A stretch of DNA of 64,000 bases from Maridesulfovibrio sp050916235 (GCF_050916235.1 NZ_CP104854.1:496001-560000); one strand, 5' to 3'; shown: positions 25,263-34,461, numbered from the stretch's first letter. Translations and numbers: made by a program. The notes: generated by a model from the letters alone, not told the origin.

Positions 25263-25637
25263 CTATTTCAGTGACCGAACCTGCACGGCAAAAACCTCAA
25301 GATCGTTTTTGTCACCCTGCACATAGTCTTCAGGATACAGAAGCGCAGACATGTAAAACACGCTCCCGATTTCAAGAGATTGAGAAGCCGAAGATGAAAA
25401 ACGCCCCACACGTTTTTCAACTGCAAGCCTGTCTTTCTTGGCAAGCCCGGAAACAAGAGGATCGCAATTCTCAGCCAGATCGGCAAGACGCATAGCCCGT
25501 TGGCGCATGAGTTCCCGATAGGCAGACTCATCTTTATCATCATAAAGGGCTTTATGGGCCTGTGCTTCCATGCCGCACAGAGCACGGGCTTCTCCATCCA
25601 GCCAGTCAGCCAGAACATCATAAGGATTCTTGTTCAC
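25263..25637 (-). CDS. Hypothetical protein, 124 residues
   Basis: A mostly helical, soluble protein starting MNKNPYDVLADWLDGEARAL. I do not recognise it. It has no signal peptide, membrane span or metal motif. Coding is supported by its codon pattern and by continuous helical periodicity. No clear operon partner; the flanking intervals 25099-25262 and 25638-25734 show no feature. Confidence 0.6.
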   Translation of the reverse strand: MNKNPYDVLADWLDGEARALCGMEAQAHKALYDDKDESAYRELMRQRAMRLADLAENCDPLVSGLAKKDRLAVEKRVGRFSSSASQSLEIGSVFYMSALLYPEDYVQGDKNDLEVFAVQVRSLK

Positions 25638-25734
25638 GTAAATTCCCCACTTTGAAAATTCGTGTAAGAATACCTCCCTGAAACTTCAAAAGCAAGGAAT
25701 TCAGGACCAAAATCGACAACTCATTCCGCCGGAG

Positions 25735-25938
25735 CTACAATGATCCGCACATCTGCCTGTAATTACCGCATTCCTGCTTATTCATGAACGGACAGGGCCC
25801 CTTCATAAACCACTTTTTGCGCGGGCACCAGAATCTGTCCTTGAACGGCTCGTTACAGCCGTCCGCAGTCAACTTCTTTCTACGCTGGTTTCCTATTTCA
25901 AAATATTCACCATCGGTCCTGACATTCAGTACAGTCAT
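25735..25938 (-). CDS. Small cysteine-rich protein
   Basis: A 67-residue protein with five cysteines in the second half (DGC, WC, PC, EC and C near the end) among many Lys, Phe and Trp, such as CPRKKWFMKGPCPFMNKQECGNY. This spacing suggests a zinc- or iron-binding module, but the family is unknown to me. The ATG at 25938 has GGAGG 5 bases upstream. The 25939-26179 interval shows no gene. Confidence 0.6.
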   Translation of the reverse strand: MTVLNVRTDGEYFEIGNQRRKKLTADGCNEPFKDRFWCPRKKWFMKGPCPFMNKQECGNYRQMCGSL

Positions 25939-26179
25939 AACGACCTCCACCAGCTTGCATCAGCTCCTACTGACTTGGTCCTCCTGGGCGGTTACCTGAT
26001 TTACAATCTTCTACAACTAAAATACATTATGCACCTAATATGCCATAAATATATTAACACGAATTGTTTCGCTTTACATCCGCATAAAATGAACTTAACG
26101 ATTTAGGTTTGCGTCTGACGCACGACCTTCAATTATCTTCCGGCTCAAGGGGCAACCCTGCCGGTTCAAGGAGCATGCT

Positions 26180-26797
26180 TTGCCTATACTTTCTGCCAGC
26201 ACGGGAATCACCAGATACAGGATTCTGGACGAAGTCAGCGATGAGCTGATCCGCGAAATACCCGAAAGACTTGCCAAATTTGCCTTCATGGACATCGACC
26301 ATACAGCCGAGGAGCGCTCGTTCGGCTGGGTAAACATGGATGACATGCTCGACGACAAATGGACCATTTCCCCGCCGGAAAAAGCTCATTATTTCGTTTT
26401 TTCCTTACGCCTTGATACCCGGCGCATACAGCCGGCAGTCCTCAAGAAACATTATCAGATAGCGCTCAACCACGAGATGGCTGAAGCCAAGAAAGAAGGA
26501 AAAAATTTCATCTCCCGCGACCGGAAAAAAGAAATAAAGGATCAGATCACCCTTAAGCTCAGGGCCCGCTCCCTACCTATTCCGGCAGTTTTCGACGTTG
26601 TCTGGAACGTTCCCGAAAACCGCATTTACCTTGCGGCAACCAACACCAAGGTAATGGACCTTTTCACCGACCATTTCACCGACACTTTTGAACTGACCCT
26701 TGAGCCGCTTACCCCCTTCTTTCTGGCCATGGAGATGCTCGGTGAAGACGCCGTCAAAAAACTGGAATCTCTCGACCCCACCTATTTTGTGGGTTAG
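26180..26797 (+). CDS. rdgC: RdgC-like recombination-associated protein
   Basis: A 205-residue protein that resembles RdgC, a DNA-binding ring protein that affects RecA. The RdgC-like pattern ERSFGWVNMDDMLDD is present near residues 44-58. It is shorter than the ~300-residue E. coli protein. The start is a TTG at 26180 with AAGGAG 6 bases upstream. The next gene, 18 bases downstream, is of unknown function and looks like a fixed partner. Confidence 0.6.
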   Translation: MPILSASTGITRYRILDEVSDELIREIPERLAKFAFMDIDHTAEERSFGWVNMDDMLDDKWTISPPEKAHYFVFSLRLDTRRIQPAVLKKHYQIALNHEMAEAKKEGKNFISRDRKKEIKDQITLKLRARSLPIPAVFDVVWNVPENRIYLAATNTKVMDLFTDHFTDTFELTLEPLTPFFLAMEMLGEDAVKKLESLDPTYFVG

Positions 26798-26815
26798 GCT
26801 CACACAGGAGTATAT

Positions 26816-27349
26816 ATGGACCTCTTAATGCTTGCTGAAAGAGAAAACACCCTGCTCGGCCAGGACTTTCTGACCTGGTTATGGTATAAAAGCGAAATCA
26901 ACGACGGCATGTTCGAGCAGGAGAACGGAGAACGTTTCATGCTCTACATGGAACAGCGCATGTCCGTTCAGGGCGGCGACGGCGAAAACGTGGATACAGC
27001 TACAGTCAACTCCGCCAGCGGTGACATGACCGAAGTTCTCTACGGACTTCGCACCGGTAAAAAGGTCACCCGGGCCCAGCTCAAGATGGAAATCGACGAG
27101 AACATCTGGCAGGTTCAGGTAAAGGCCGAAGATTTTACCCTTAGCGGACTGAAAACACCGAAAGTTGACATGAAGGATGAAGACGGGGACGACCCGGACG
27201 CCAAGTTTCTCGAAAAAATTTACCTGATAGAAAAGTGTCTGGCCCTTTTCGACCGCGTTTTCAAGGAATTCATAACCTTGAGAATATCCGAAGACTGGCA
27301 GGACGAAGTGGCAAAATTCCGTCACTGGCTCAGAGAAGGCGAAAAATAA
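26816..27349 (+). CDS. Hypothetical protein downstream of rdgC
   Basis: A 177-residue acidic protein beginning MDLLMLAERENTLLGQDFLTWLWYKSE, with a probable helical C-terminus. I do not recognise its family. Its spacing to rdgC (18 bases) and to the esterase gene (one base) indicates an operon. A role alongside RdgC is inferred from position only. Confidence 0.7.
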   Translation: MDLLMLAERENTLLGQDFLTWLWYKSEINDGMFEQENGERFMLYMEQRMSVQGGDGENVDTATVNSASGDMTEVLYGLRTGKKVTRAQLKMEIDENIWQVQVKAEDFTLSGLKTPKVDMKDEDGDDPDAKFLEKIYLIEKCLALFDRVFKEFITLRISEDWQDEVAKFRHWLREGEK

Positions 27350-27350
27350 A

Positions 27351-27908
27351 ATGTCCAAAATCAGACTAGCTGCATTCGGCGACAGCCTCACGGAAGGTTA
27401 CGGCCTCCCGGCTTACAGCTCCTTTCCTGCACAATTGGAAAGGAAACTGTTAGAGGAAGGCCTCCACGTTGAGATTACCAACTTCGGTCTCTCCGGTGAT
27501 ACTTCCGCTGACGGATTGGTGCGCCTTGCAGATGTGATCGAGAGTGGTCCGGATGCCGTTTACATAGAATTCGGTGCCAACGACTGCTTTCAGCTAGTCG
27601 ACCCGGAACAACTGGGCCTGAATCTGTCCAGCATGATCGAAGCCTTTCAGGATGCCGGAGTCCCGGTACTGCTGATCGGGTTCAGGCCGATGAACTTCAC
27701 CCCCCTTTCCTACGCTTCCGCTTTTAAAACTGTATTCCCGGCTGTAGCAGAAAAATTCAGTGTTCCGCTCTATCCGAACATTACCGACGGCATTGGAGAA
27801 AATCCTGAATACTACCAGTCAGACGGTGTTCATCCCAACAACGAGGGTGTTCAGATAATCGTCGACCGAATATTCCCAGTGTTCCGAGACTTTCTCGAAT
27901 CCATCTAA
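27351..27908 (+). CDS. GDSL/SGNH-type esterase (arylesterase-like)
   Basis: A 185-residue SGNH hydrolase. Block I is FGDSLTEG (catalytic Ser near residue 12), block II is FGLSGDTS with the Gly, block III is FGANDC with the Asn, and block V is SDGVHPN with the Asp-x-x-His pair. It probably cleaves an ester or thioester of a small substrate. There is no signal peptide, unlike E. coli TesA, so it is likely cytoplasmic. It ends the rdgC operon before a terminator. Confidence 0.88.
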   Translation: MSKIRLAAFGDSLTEGYGLPAYSSFPAQLERKLLEEGLHVEITNFGLSGDTSADGLVRLADVIESGPDAVYIEFGANDCFQLVDPEQLGLNLSSMIEAFQDAGVPVLLIGFRPMNFTPLSYASAFKTVFPAVAEKFSVPLYPNITDGIGENPEYYQSDGVHPNNEGVQIIVDRIFPVFRDFLESI

Positions 27909-27916
27909 AACCAGCC

Positions 27917-27950
27917 ACGCCGGCGGACAGAATCTGTCCGCTGGCGTTTT
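27917..27950 (+). terminator. Terminator after the esterase gene
   Basis: A 14-bp stem with one G-T pair (27917-27930 with 27934-27947), loop of three, followed by TTTTCCTTTT. Confidence 0.85.
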
Positions 27951-28024
27951 CCTTTTCCGAGGCACTGATTAATATTGTAATTTTTCTTCCACAACGCTAT
28001 TTTACTGTAAATAACGGAGAACCG

Positions 28025-29161
28025 ATGGAAGAGAAGAACAAAAAGGCCACCGTGCAACAGTCCGGGGAACAGCCTGAACAGACAAAAAAATCCCACCGCC
28101 CGTCAGTAGCCCTTATCATCGGTTCTGAAGGGATCAAATCCTTCTGCGCCCTGCCATTTATAGAATTTCTGCAAAACGAAGGGGTCAAACTGGATCTGGT
28201 AATCGGCGTAAGCGGAGGAGCCCTGCTGGCCGGATTCATGGGAGCCGGGTACAACCTGCGCCAGATTCAGGAAGTATTCTCCAAGACAGTGGACCCACGT
28301 TTCTTTACGGATGTGGACTACAATTCAGTGCTTGAAATTGCGAGCACGGGAATGGGCCGGTTCACATCCGAATCAGGAATCCTTAAAACCGACTGTCTGC
28401 GTCGCACCTACGAAACACTGTTCAAAAAGACAGACATCTCCGAGCTCAGCCCAAAAACCATGATCGCAACCACTGACCTGAACACCGGACTTCCTGTGAT
28501 TCTGGAAAAAGGTAATCTGGCACAGGCCATATACGCAAGCGGTGCCATTTACCCGCTCATGCCGCCGGGAAAAGTGGACGGCCGTCGCCTTATCGACGGA
28601 GCCTTTTCCTCCCCCGTACCCATCATGGAGTGCGTAAAACGGCAGATAGACATCATAGTGGCCATTTATTTTGACGATGCCTGCAACCCGGAACCGGAAA
28701 GCTTCATGGAAAGCTATTTCAACACCTCGCGCATATTCAAACGCTCAATCCTGACCAGCCAGCTTCCTCTTTCCATTGATATGCACCATCACGAAATCAT
28801 CCCGGTCTACATCAAACATCCAAGACCAATAAATTTGTGGGAAATCAACAAGTTGAACGACATTGTTCATGCCGGAAAAGTGGCTTTCACCAACAAGAAG
28901 CGCCATTTTCAGGAAGCAGTGGTCGAGTATCGCAAAAAGATGAAAGTCCGCGAAGAGGAGCGTCTCAGAAAAGACGAAGAAAGGAAAGCACAGGAATCTT
29001 TGGCAGCTGGGACGGACAAAAAGCATGACGAAGCAGTTGCGCGGATGAAAAACGGACCTGCGAGAAAGAATTCTCCGCCTCCGGAAGAACATCCGCAACC
29101 CAAACGGACAATAAGGATAGTAAAAAATCCGCGCAAAGACCGAAAAGGAACCGGTGTATGA
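28025..29161 (+). CDS. Patatin-like phospholipase
   Basis: A 378-residue patatin-type acyl hydrolase. The nucleophile elbow GVSGG is near residues 61-65 and the catalytic Asp is in IDGAF (about 190-194), with a loose oxyanion loop at IIGSEGIKS. The charged tail after ~residue 290 (many Arg, Lys, Glu and Pro) is unusual and could bind a membrane or nucleic acid. It overlaps the next gene by 4 bases, so the two are co-translated. Confidence 0.85.
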   Translation: MEEKNKKATVQQSGEQPEQTKKSHRPSVALIIGSEGIKSFCALPFIEFLQNEGVKLDLVIGVSGGALLAGFMGAGYNLRQIQEVFSKTVDPRFFTDVDYNSVLEIASTGMGRFTSESGILKTDCLRRTYETLFKKTDISELSPKTMIATTDLNTGLPVILEKGNLAQAIYASGAIYPLMPPGKVDGRRLIDGAFSSPVPIMECVKRQIDIIVAIYFDDACNPEPESFMESYFNTSRIFKRSILTSQLPLSIDMHHHEIIPVYIKHPRPINLWEINKLNDIVHAGKVAFTNKKRHFQEAVVEYRKKMKVREEERLRKDEERKAQESLAAGTDKKHDEAVARMKNGPARKNSPPPEEHPQPKRTIRIVKNPRKDRKGTGV

Positions 29162-30381
29162 AAAAACTGCTGACAATCCTGCTCGTCCTGCTGTACCTCG
29201 CATCCAATGCTTCTGCAGAAACCATTGAGATCGGCACTGTCTTCGAGCTATCCGGGAAGGATAAGGCCACGGCACAGGAAGCCATGAACGGAGCCATTCT
29301 TGCGGTACAAAAGCTCAACGGGGCAGCATCAGGATTAACAGTGAAACTTGATACGCAGTCCACCTCCGCAATACCGGAAGACATCATGAAGTCAGTCGGC
29401 GCTTTCGGGCAGAACCCAAATCTCCAAGCCGTGACCGGCCTTATTTCCGACGATGCGGCCCTGACCGCCGCCCCGGCCCTGCAGGCTGCCGGAGTCCCTT
29501 TCCTCTGTACCGGGGCTCAGGCGGACGGCCTTGCCCAATCCGTGGGGGACTATGTTTTCACCCTTGCTGTTCCGGATATCAGGGTCGGCCAGCTTCTGGC
29601 TGATTTTGCCGCCAATACCATCCAGACCGACCATATCGCCGTCATCCGTTCCGACCTGAGCGATTCATGCGCCCGTCAGGCGGACAGTTTCGTACGCCGC
29701 TACAAGCAGAACGGCGGAACGATCATGGCTGAGATGAGAATAACCGAGTCCAACGCCAACCTGAACTTCATCACCGACAAACTTCAGGAACTGGTTCCGC
29801 CCCCGCCATCAAACAGCACAAAGGTTGAAGACGAAGTAGGTGTATCGAACTTCGTTGACTCCGGTGCTTCCATAATTACCGAAGCACGTGAAGCCGTCCC
29901 GGCTCCGCCGCAGGTTGAAAGCCTGATTATTTTCGCACCGCCCGAACCTGCCACGCAAATACTCGGGCAACTGAAGCAAAAGAATACCGTCTACAGAATC
30001 ATCGCGGGCAGCTCTTTTGATACCGTTCCAATGCAAAAAACCATCAAGGAATGGCCCGACACCGTTTTCTATGCCGCCCAGGCCAGTCTTACCCGCGAAG
30101 ACACGCTGGTCCAGACCTTCGTAAAGGCCTATACGGACCTGTTCGGTTCAGCCCCCGTGACCGGATACTCTGCCTTGGGATTTGACTCAATCATGCTGCT
30201 TGCCGAAACCGCAAAACAGCATGGAGCTGGAAAGAATGAAATAAGATCAGGACTTCCTGAAATCCAAAATTTTGCTTCAGTAAGCGGGCAGATATCTTTT
30301 CAGGGCAGAGCAGCCCACAAACCGCTCTACATAATCCAGTCCATCTCCGGGCAGATATCTCTTGCCGCCGGGCTGGACTAG
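29158..30381 (+). CDS. Periplasmic binding protein, branched-chain amino-acid type
   Basis: A 407-residue type I periplasmic binding protein. The signal peptide is KKLLTILLVLLYLASNASA, followed by EIGTVFELSGKDKATAQEA, like LivJ proteins. No permease or ATPase genes follow, so it may be an orphan sensor-type solute receptor rather than a transporter subunit. It starts with ATGA overlapping the patatin stop. A short Pro-rich insert lies near residues 215-220. Confidence 0.82.
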   Translation: MKKLLTILLVLLYLASNASAETIEIGTVFELSGKDKATAQEAMNGAILAVQKLNGAASGLTVKLDTQSTSAIPEDIMKSVGAFGQNPNLQAVTGLISDDAALTAAPALQAAGVPFLCTGAQADGLAQSVGDYVFTLAVPDIRVGQLLADFAANTIQTDHIAVIRSDLSDSCARQADSFVRRYKQNGGTIMAEMRITESNANLNFITDKLQELVPPPPSNSTKVEDEVGVSNFVDSGASIITEAREAVPAPPQVESLIIFAPPEPATQILGQLKQKNTVYRIIAGSSFDTVPMQKTIKEWPDTVFYAAQASLTREDTLVQTFVKAYTDLFGSAPVTGYSALGFDSIMLLAETAKQHGAGKNEIRSGLPEIQNFASVSGQISFQGRAAHKPLYIIQSISGQISLAAGLD

Positions 30382-30419
30382 ACCAAAAAGCTGTCTCCGG
30401 GAGGCATTCATTATTCAAT

Positions 30420-31118
30420 TTACAACGATCCGGCATTGTCCTTATCCAGACTGCGCCTGACAATTCTTACCAGAACGAAGATCATAACAGCAGCCCCGAC
30501 AAGTGCTGCCAGCAGCTTCCAGCTGAAGGTTCCTTTTAAAACCCCTGCCGACAGAATGTGTCCACCAGCTGTAAGGAATACGGTTTCCGGTATCAGGCAA
30601 AGCACGCTCATTATGATATAAGGAAGATACCTGACACGGGTAACCGAAAGCAGATAACTTGCCACTGAAAACGGAACTACCGGTACAAGTCGGCTCAAAG
30701 CCAGCACCTTTACCGGGTGCCTGTGACTGAGCATCTCTATGCGCCTGAAATTGGGGTCGGAGCCGAAACGTCTCAAAATCACCCCCCTGAGAACAAATCT
30801 TCCAAGAAAAAACGCTATGGTTGATCCTGTGCCCATGCTGACCAGGCACATGCCCGTCCCTTTCACCGCCCCGAACAGAACACCGGCCACAACAGTAAAC
30901 ATGGTCTGCGGCAGCCCAAGCACCATGCAGATGACATTCACCAACATAAAAACCAGCGGAGCAAAATGACCGCTGCGTTCGATCCATCCGGTGAAAGCAC
31001 TCAAGTGCCCCTCGCCGAAATGCTCAACCGCGTATGAAACGCCTCCTACTATCAGCAGCACCATTACTCCATGCACAATCAGCTTGCGATCATGGGCATT
31101 TTTAATATCCATTCCCAC
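30420..31118 (-). CDS. VTT/TVP38 family membrane protein
   Basis: A 232-residue polytopic membrane protein. It shows the SNARE-assoc/VTT pattern: a long hydrophobic N-terminus, GLPQTMFTVVAGVLFGAVKGTG (about 71-92), FFLGRFVLR, and the characteristic LSRLVPVVPFSVASYLLSVTRV split over about 145-166. DedA/TVP38 proteins may be flippases or half-transporters; the exact substrate is unknown. It is convergent with the binding-protein gene. Confidence 0.85.
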   Translation of the reverse strand: MGMDIKNAHDRKLIVHGVMVLLIVGGVSYAVEHFGEGHLSAFTGWIERSGHFAPLVFMLVNVICMVLGLPQTMFTVVAGVLFGAVKGTGMCLVSMGTGSTIAFFLGRFVLRGVILRRFGSDPNFRRIEMLSHRHPVKVLALSRLVPVVPFSVASYLLSVTRVRYLPYIIMSVLCLIPETVFLTAGGHILSAGVLKGTFSWKLLAALVGAAVMIFVLVRIVRRSLDKDNAGSL

Positions 31119-31264
31119 TCCCTTTCTTATGAGAAAAAATTTCCTACCATCGGACTCCGAAGTTTACGTGACATCCGTCGAGTATAAGGATAACACACGC
31201 AGACCGACACTTGTTTTAATTACTGAAAAAATTAATTTCAGAAAACAATAATCAGGGGATAAAT

Positions 31265-32962
31265 ATGCGCTACGAGTTAAAATTAATGGATACTCTTTCC
31301 GGAACCGGGTGTTTCGCGGCTTTTCCCGGCCCGAATCTGTGTTTCGCGGAAGTGCTGGAGCATCTGGAAGCCCACCCTTACGACGAATTCATGCATCGCC
31401 ATATGCTGGATATGCTGGGCAAGCACCGCACCCGCAAGATTGAAAAACTGATTCAGGAGATCAAGGGAGATCCGAACAAAAAAGTTCTGGCCGCACTCAT
31501 CTACGAAGCGGTACTTACACATCCCCGTCTGGAATCACTCAAGACCGTAGTGGAATCCCTTTTTGATGCCAAAGAGCTCAAGGAATACTCCCCCACCCTG
31601 CATCTGCGTTCCCACCTGCTGGAAGATCAGCCCCTGCACAACAAATGGAGCACAATCTTCGCGGACAACGTTGAAATGCATCAGGACATGCCTGCCCCTG
31701 AGGAAGCCGGATTCCCCCGACTCTACGCATCAGACGAACTCCCTTCCAAAGCCCTGACCACGGCTGCCTCAGTACGCAAGAGTCTTGAAGAACAGGACAG
31801 ACTTCCCCCGGCAAAAGAAAGAGCTCCAATTGAAGAAGTCACCGCCAATGCCAATCAGAAACTGGAAGCCATCGGCGTTTTTATGGGCCCGCAGATGCGC
31901 CAGAAAGGCTGCCTCAGCCCATTTGCCGTTCTGCATCACTGGATGGTCGAGAACCGCACAACCAACGGATCACTGAGCAACTCTCTGCGCGCCATTCAGA
32001 CCAGTTACGGACGCGGATTCACCTACGAGCAGGCCTGTGTGTCCTGCTCCATGGAAGTAGCGGAACGCGTCAGCTCCTACGCCAGCATAGGCAAGTCCGA
32101 TGTAGCAGGACGCACTGTCCAGCTCCCGGTTATTCAAGGCAGTTATGATGAAATCAGCATACAGGGCACTGCACTCAACCCTTCTGACCTGCAGTTGGAA
32201 GTCCCTTACGAAGGCCAGTCCCTGTGGTGGATGCCTTCTGAAATGTTCGACGGAGAAACCCACGTACAGGCGTGGCTGCCGGTGCAGCATGTATTTCTTT
32301 TCTGCAACCTTGATGAGCAGAACCTTTTCAGCGGACTGAGCTCAACCGGCCTTGCTTCCGGCAACACAGTCCACGAAGCACGCCTGAGCGGCCTGCTGGA
32401 AGTACTTGAGCGCGACAGCGACTCCACCATCCCCTTTGACAGAAGCCGCTGCTTCACCATTGAGACCGACGATCCTGCAGTGCAAAAACATCTGGAGGAT
32501 CTAAAATCCAGCGGCATTCACGTATGGTTCCAGGATATGACCTCCGAACTCGGAATTCCCTGTTACAAGGCTTTTGCGGTAGGCAGACACGGAGACATCA
32601 ACAAGGGCGGAGGATGTTCGCTGAATGGCAAGAGAGCCCTGCTTTCAGCTCTGACCGAAGTTCCTTACCCGTTCCCCGGCCCCCCCACATCTGAAATTCC
32701 CGAAGGGCTCCCGGTGCGCAAGCTGGAATCCCTGCCCGACCTTTCCACCGGAAGCGCTGAGGGAGATGTGATGGTCATTGAGCAGACCCTCGCGGCAAAC
32801 GGTTTTTACCCGCACTACGTGACCATGACCCGCAAGGATCTGGAAATTCCGGTGACAAGAGCGATCATTCCAGGGCTAGAAATTGTTTCAGACCTCGACA
32901 AGTTCTCCCGGATAAACAAGAGGCTCTACCGGAACTATCTCGACATTAAAAATCTTCTGTAA
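31265..32962 (+). CDS. Second YcaO-domain protein
   Basis: A 565-residue protein. Residues ~200-470 and beyond form a YcaO domain with YEQACVSCSMEVAERVSSY (about 254-272) and SGNTVHEARLSGLLEVLER (about 365-383), the nucleotide-binding Glu-rich motifs. The first ~200 residues are helical, with no known domain. The protein differs from the TPR-bearing YcaO at 3459. No precursor peptide or maturase is visible nearby, so the substrate is unknown. It is the last core gene before the tRNA-Leu. Confidence 0.85.
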   Translation: MRYELKLMDTLSGTGCFAAFPGPNLCFAEVLEHLEAHPYDEFMHRHMLDMLGKHRTRKIEKLIQEIKGDPNKKVLAALIYEAVLTHPRLESLKTVVESLFDAKELKEYSPTLHLRSHLLEDQPLHNKWSTIFADNVEMHQDMPAPEEAGFPRLYASDELPSKALTTAASVRKSLEEQDRLPPAKERAPIEEVTANANQKLEAIGVFMGPQMRQKGCLSPFAVLHHWMVENRTTNGSLSNSLRAIQTSYGRGFTYEQACVSCSMEVAERVSSYASIGKSDVAGRTVQLPVIQGSYDEISIQGTALNPSDLQLEVPYEGQSLWWMPSEMFDGETHVQAWLPVQHVFLFCNLDEQNLFSGLSSTGLASGNTVHEARLSGLLEVLERDSDSTIPFDRSRCFTIETDDPAVQKHLEDLKSSGIHVWFQDMTSELGIPCYKAFAVGRHGDINKGGGCSLNGKRALLSALTEVPYPFPGPPTSEIPEGLPVRKLESLPDLSTGSAEGDVMVIEQTLAANGFYPHYVTMTRKDLEIPVTRAIIPGLEIVSDLDKFSRINKRLYRNYLDIKNLL

Positions 32963-32978
32963 TAGACTTATCTCAGTC

Positions 32979-33007
32979 TTGACTATGTAAAATACAAAGT
33001 ATATCAA
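32979..33007 (+). promoter_or_regulatory. Probable tRNA-Leu promoter
   Basis: TTGACT (32979-32984) with TATATC (33000-33005, 15-base spacer) or TATCAA (33002-33007, 17-base spacer), about 20 bases before the tRNA 5' end. Confidence 0.45.
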
Positions 33008-33022
33008 ACCACTACTTTCCGT

Positions 33023-33109
33023 GCCCGGATGGCGGAATTGGTAGACGCAAGGGACTTAAAATCCCTCGAGCTTACGCTTGTGCGGGTTCAAGTCCCGCTC
33101 TGGGTACCA
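33023..33109 (+). tRNA. tRNA-Leu (anticodon TAA)
   Basis: An 87-base class II tRNA with encoded CCA, a long variable arm and anticodon TAA at 33057-33059. The acceptor stem pairs GCCCGGA with TCTGGGT, including G-U pairs. It marks the boundary between core genes and the conjugative element and is the likely attachment site. Confidence 0.95.
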
Positions 33110-33119
33110 AAAGAAAATC

Positions 33120-33165
33120 AAGGACTTACACACAACTTCACGGTTGTTTGTGAGTCCTTTTTTTG
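33120..33165 (+). terminator. Terminator after tRNA-Leu
   Basis: A long imperfect stem between 33120-33136 and 33143-33158, with a six-base loop and seven Ts after it. It ends tRNA transcription before the element genes. Confidence 0.75.
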
Positions 33166-33180
33166 TGCCTTTTTTCGGAG

Positions 33181-33200
33181 CTGTCCCACTTCTGTCCCAC
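33181..33200. repeat. Tandem CTGTCCCAC repeats beside the attachment site
   Basis: CTGTCCCAC occurs at 33181-33189 and 33192-33200, an 11-base period, one helical turn. Such repeats next to att sites are typical of tyrosine-integrase arm sites, but no integrase is visible here. Confidence 0.4.
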
Positions 33201-33328
33201 CGTTTTCCAGAAAAACACCATTTCCTAGCAATGCGACAATGAACTTTGCCGCAGTCTTTTCCCGTGCCCTGCGGATAGCTCAGGTCACACTATACACATC
33301 TTTCCTTAATAAAACAAAGAGAGGCTGT

Positions 33329-33712
33329 ATGACCTCCGAAATAACACCCTCCCAGCGCGGCAAGGGCCGGGTTGAATATCTCAGCCTTGCAAAGGACATC
33401 GAAAAGAATCTCCTCGCAGGGCATACCAAGCGAGCTATTCACGCCCACCTCGTAAACGAAGGCAGAATGACCATCAGTTACCAGAGATTCTGCCATTACG
33501 TGAAGACCTACAGCCCGCATTGCATACCGGCAGGCAAAGTATCAACACCCTCACCCTCAACCGGCGTACCCGCCATAAGAACCGTCTCCGCTACGCGCAA
33601 ACTCCCCAGCGGCGGAGACGGTTCGCCTGCCCTGCAGCAAGACGGAAAGGTCATCTTTGTTCACGATAACAACGTCACCAAAAAAGAGCTCGATGAGAAG
33701 CTCATCGGTTAG
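33329..33712 (+). CDS. traK: TraK-like conjugal transfer protein (probable oriT-binding)
   Basis: A 127-residue basic protein. Its core SLAKDIEKNLLAGHTKRAIH with YQRFCHYVKTY resembles RP4 TraK, which binds and bends oriT in the relaxosome. The ATG at 33329 has AGAGAGG upstream; a longer in-frame reading through the tRNA is spurious. It heads the traK-L-M block, as in IncP plasmids, so oriT would be expected in 33110-33328, although no IncP nic motif was seen there. No relaxase is visible. Confidence 0.7.
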   Translation: MTSEITPSQRGKGRVEYLSLAKDIEKNLLAGHTKRAIHAHLVNEGRMTISYQRFCHYVKTYSPHCIPAGKVSTPSPSTGVPAIRTVSATRKLPSGGDGSPALQQDGKVIFVHDNNVTKKELDEKLIG

Positions 33713-33732
33713 CAATTACAAGGAGTGAAACC

Positions 33733-34452
33733 ATGGCTACAATCAACATGATTCTGCAAGGCAAGGGCGGCGTGGGCAAAAGCCTCGTTGCAAGCCTTCT
33801 TACACAGCATCTTCTTGAGTCAGGAAAGGATGTCTGCTGTGTAGACACTGACCCGGTGAACGCTACATTTGCCGGTTACCGCAACTTCAATGTCACAGCA
33901 CTGGATATCATGAACGGCGATGACATCGACCCCAGAAGATTCGATACCCTCGTAGAACTAATGCTGGCTCTGCCGGATGAAACGGAAATGGTCATCGACA
34001 ATGGAGCTGCGACTTTTGTCCCCCTGGCAAGCTATCTTGCTGACAACGAAGTTTTCCAGATGCTCGATGAAACAGGTCATCAGATCAACCTGCACACAGT
34101 CATCACCGGCGGTCAGGCTCTTCCTGACACCCTCAGCGGGTTGAACTCACTTCTCAAGGCATTCAATGTTCCCATCTATATCTGGCTGAACGGCTACTTC
34201 GGACAGATCAACACTAATGGGAAGAACTTCGAGGAATTCAAGGTCTACCGTGAAAACATTCACCGGCTGGCTGCCCTGATCCGGATTCCCATGAAGAAAA
34301 AGGAGACCTTCGGCAGAGACCTTGAAACCCTGCTTACTGAAAAGATGTCCTTTCAGGAAGCGCAGGAAAGCACCCTGCCGATCATGACCAGACAGCGTCT
34401 GAAAATGGTCTGGAAAGAAATTCAAACCGAGCTTTCGGCTTCCGGACTGTAG
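33733..34452 (+). CDS. traL: TraL-like ParA-family ATPase
   Basis: A 239-residue P-loop protein with a deviant Walker A QGKGGVGKSLVAS at residues 8-20, as in Mrp/ParA proteins, and DTDPVNATFAG near 38-48. It resembles RP4 TraL, whose precise role in transfer is unclear. It lies between traK and traM with an AAGGAG site before the ATG. A helical region follows the Rossmann core. Confidence 0.75.
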   Translation: MATINMILQGKGGVGKSLVASLLTQHLLESGKDVCCVDTDPVNATFAGYRNFNVTALDIMNGDDIDPRRFDTLVELMLALPDETEMVIDNGAATFVPLASYLADNEVFQMLDETGHQINLHTVITGGQALPDTLSGLNSLLKAFNVPIYIWLNGYFGQINTNGKNFEEFKVYRENIHRLAALIRIPMKKKETFGRDLETLLTEKMSFQEAQESTLPIMTRQRLKMVWKEIQTELSASGL

Positions 34453-34461
34453 GAAACTACG

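Noticed and set aside
33029..33328. In-frame extension of TraK through the tRNA-Leu gene
   Set aside because: The start would lie in the tRNA. The ATG at 33329 has a ribosome site and matches the family start.
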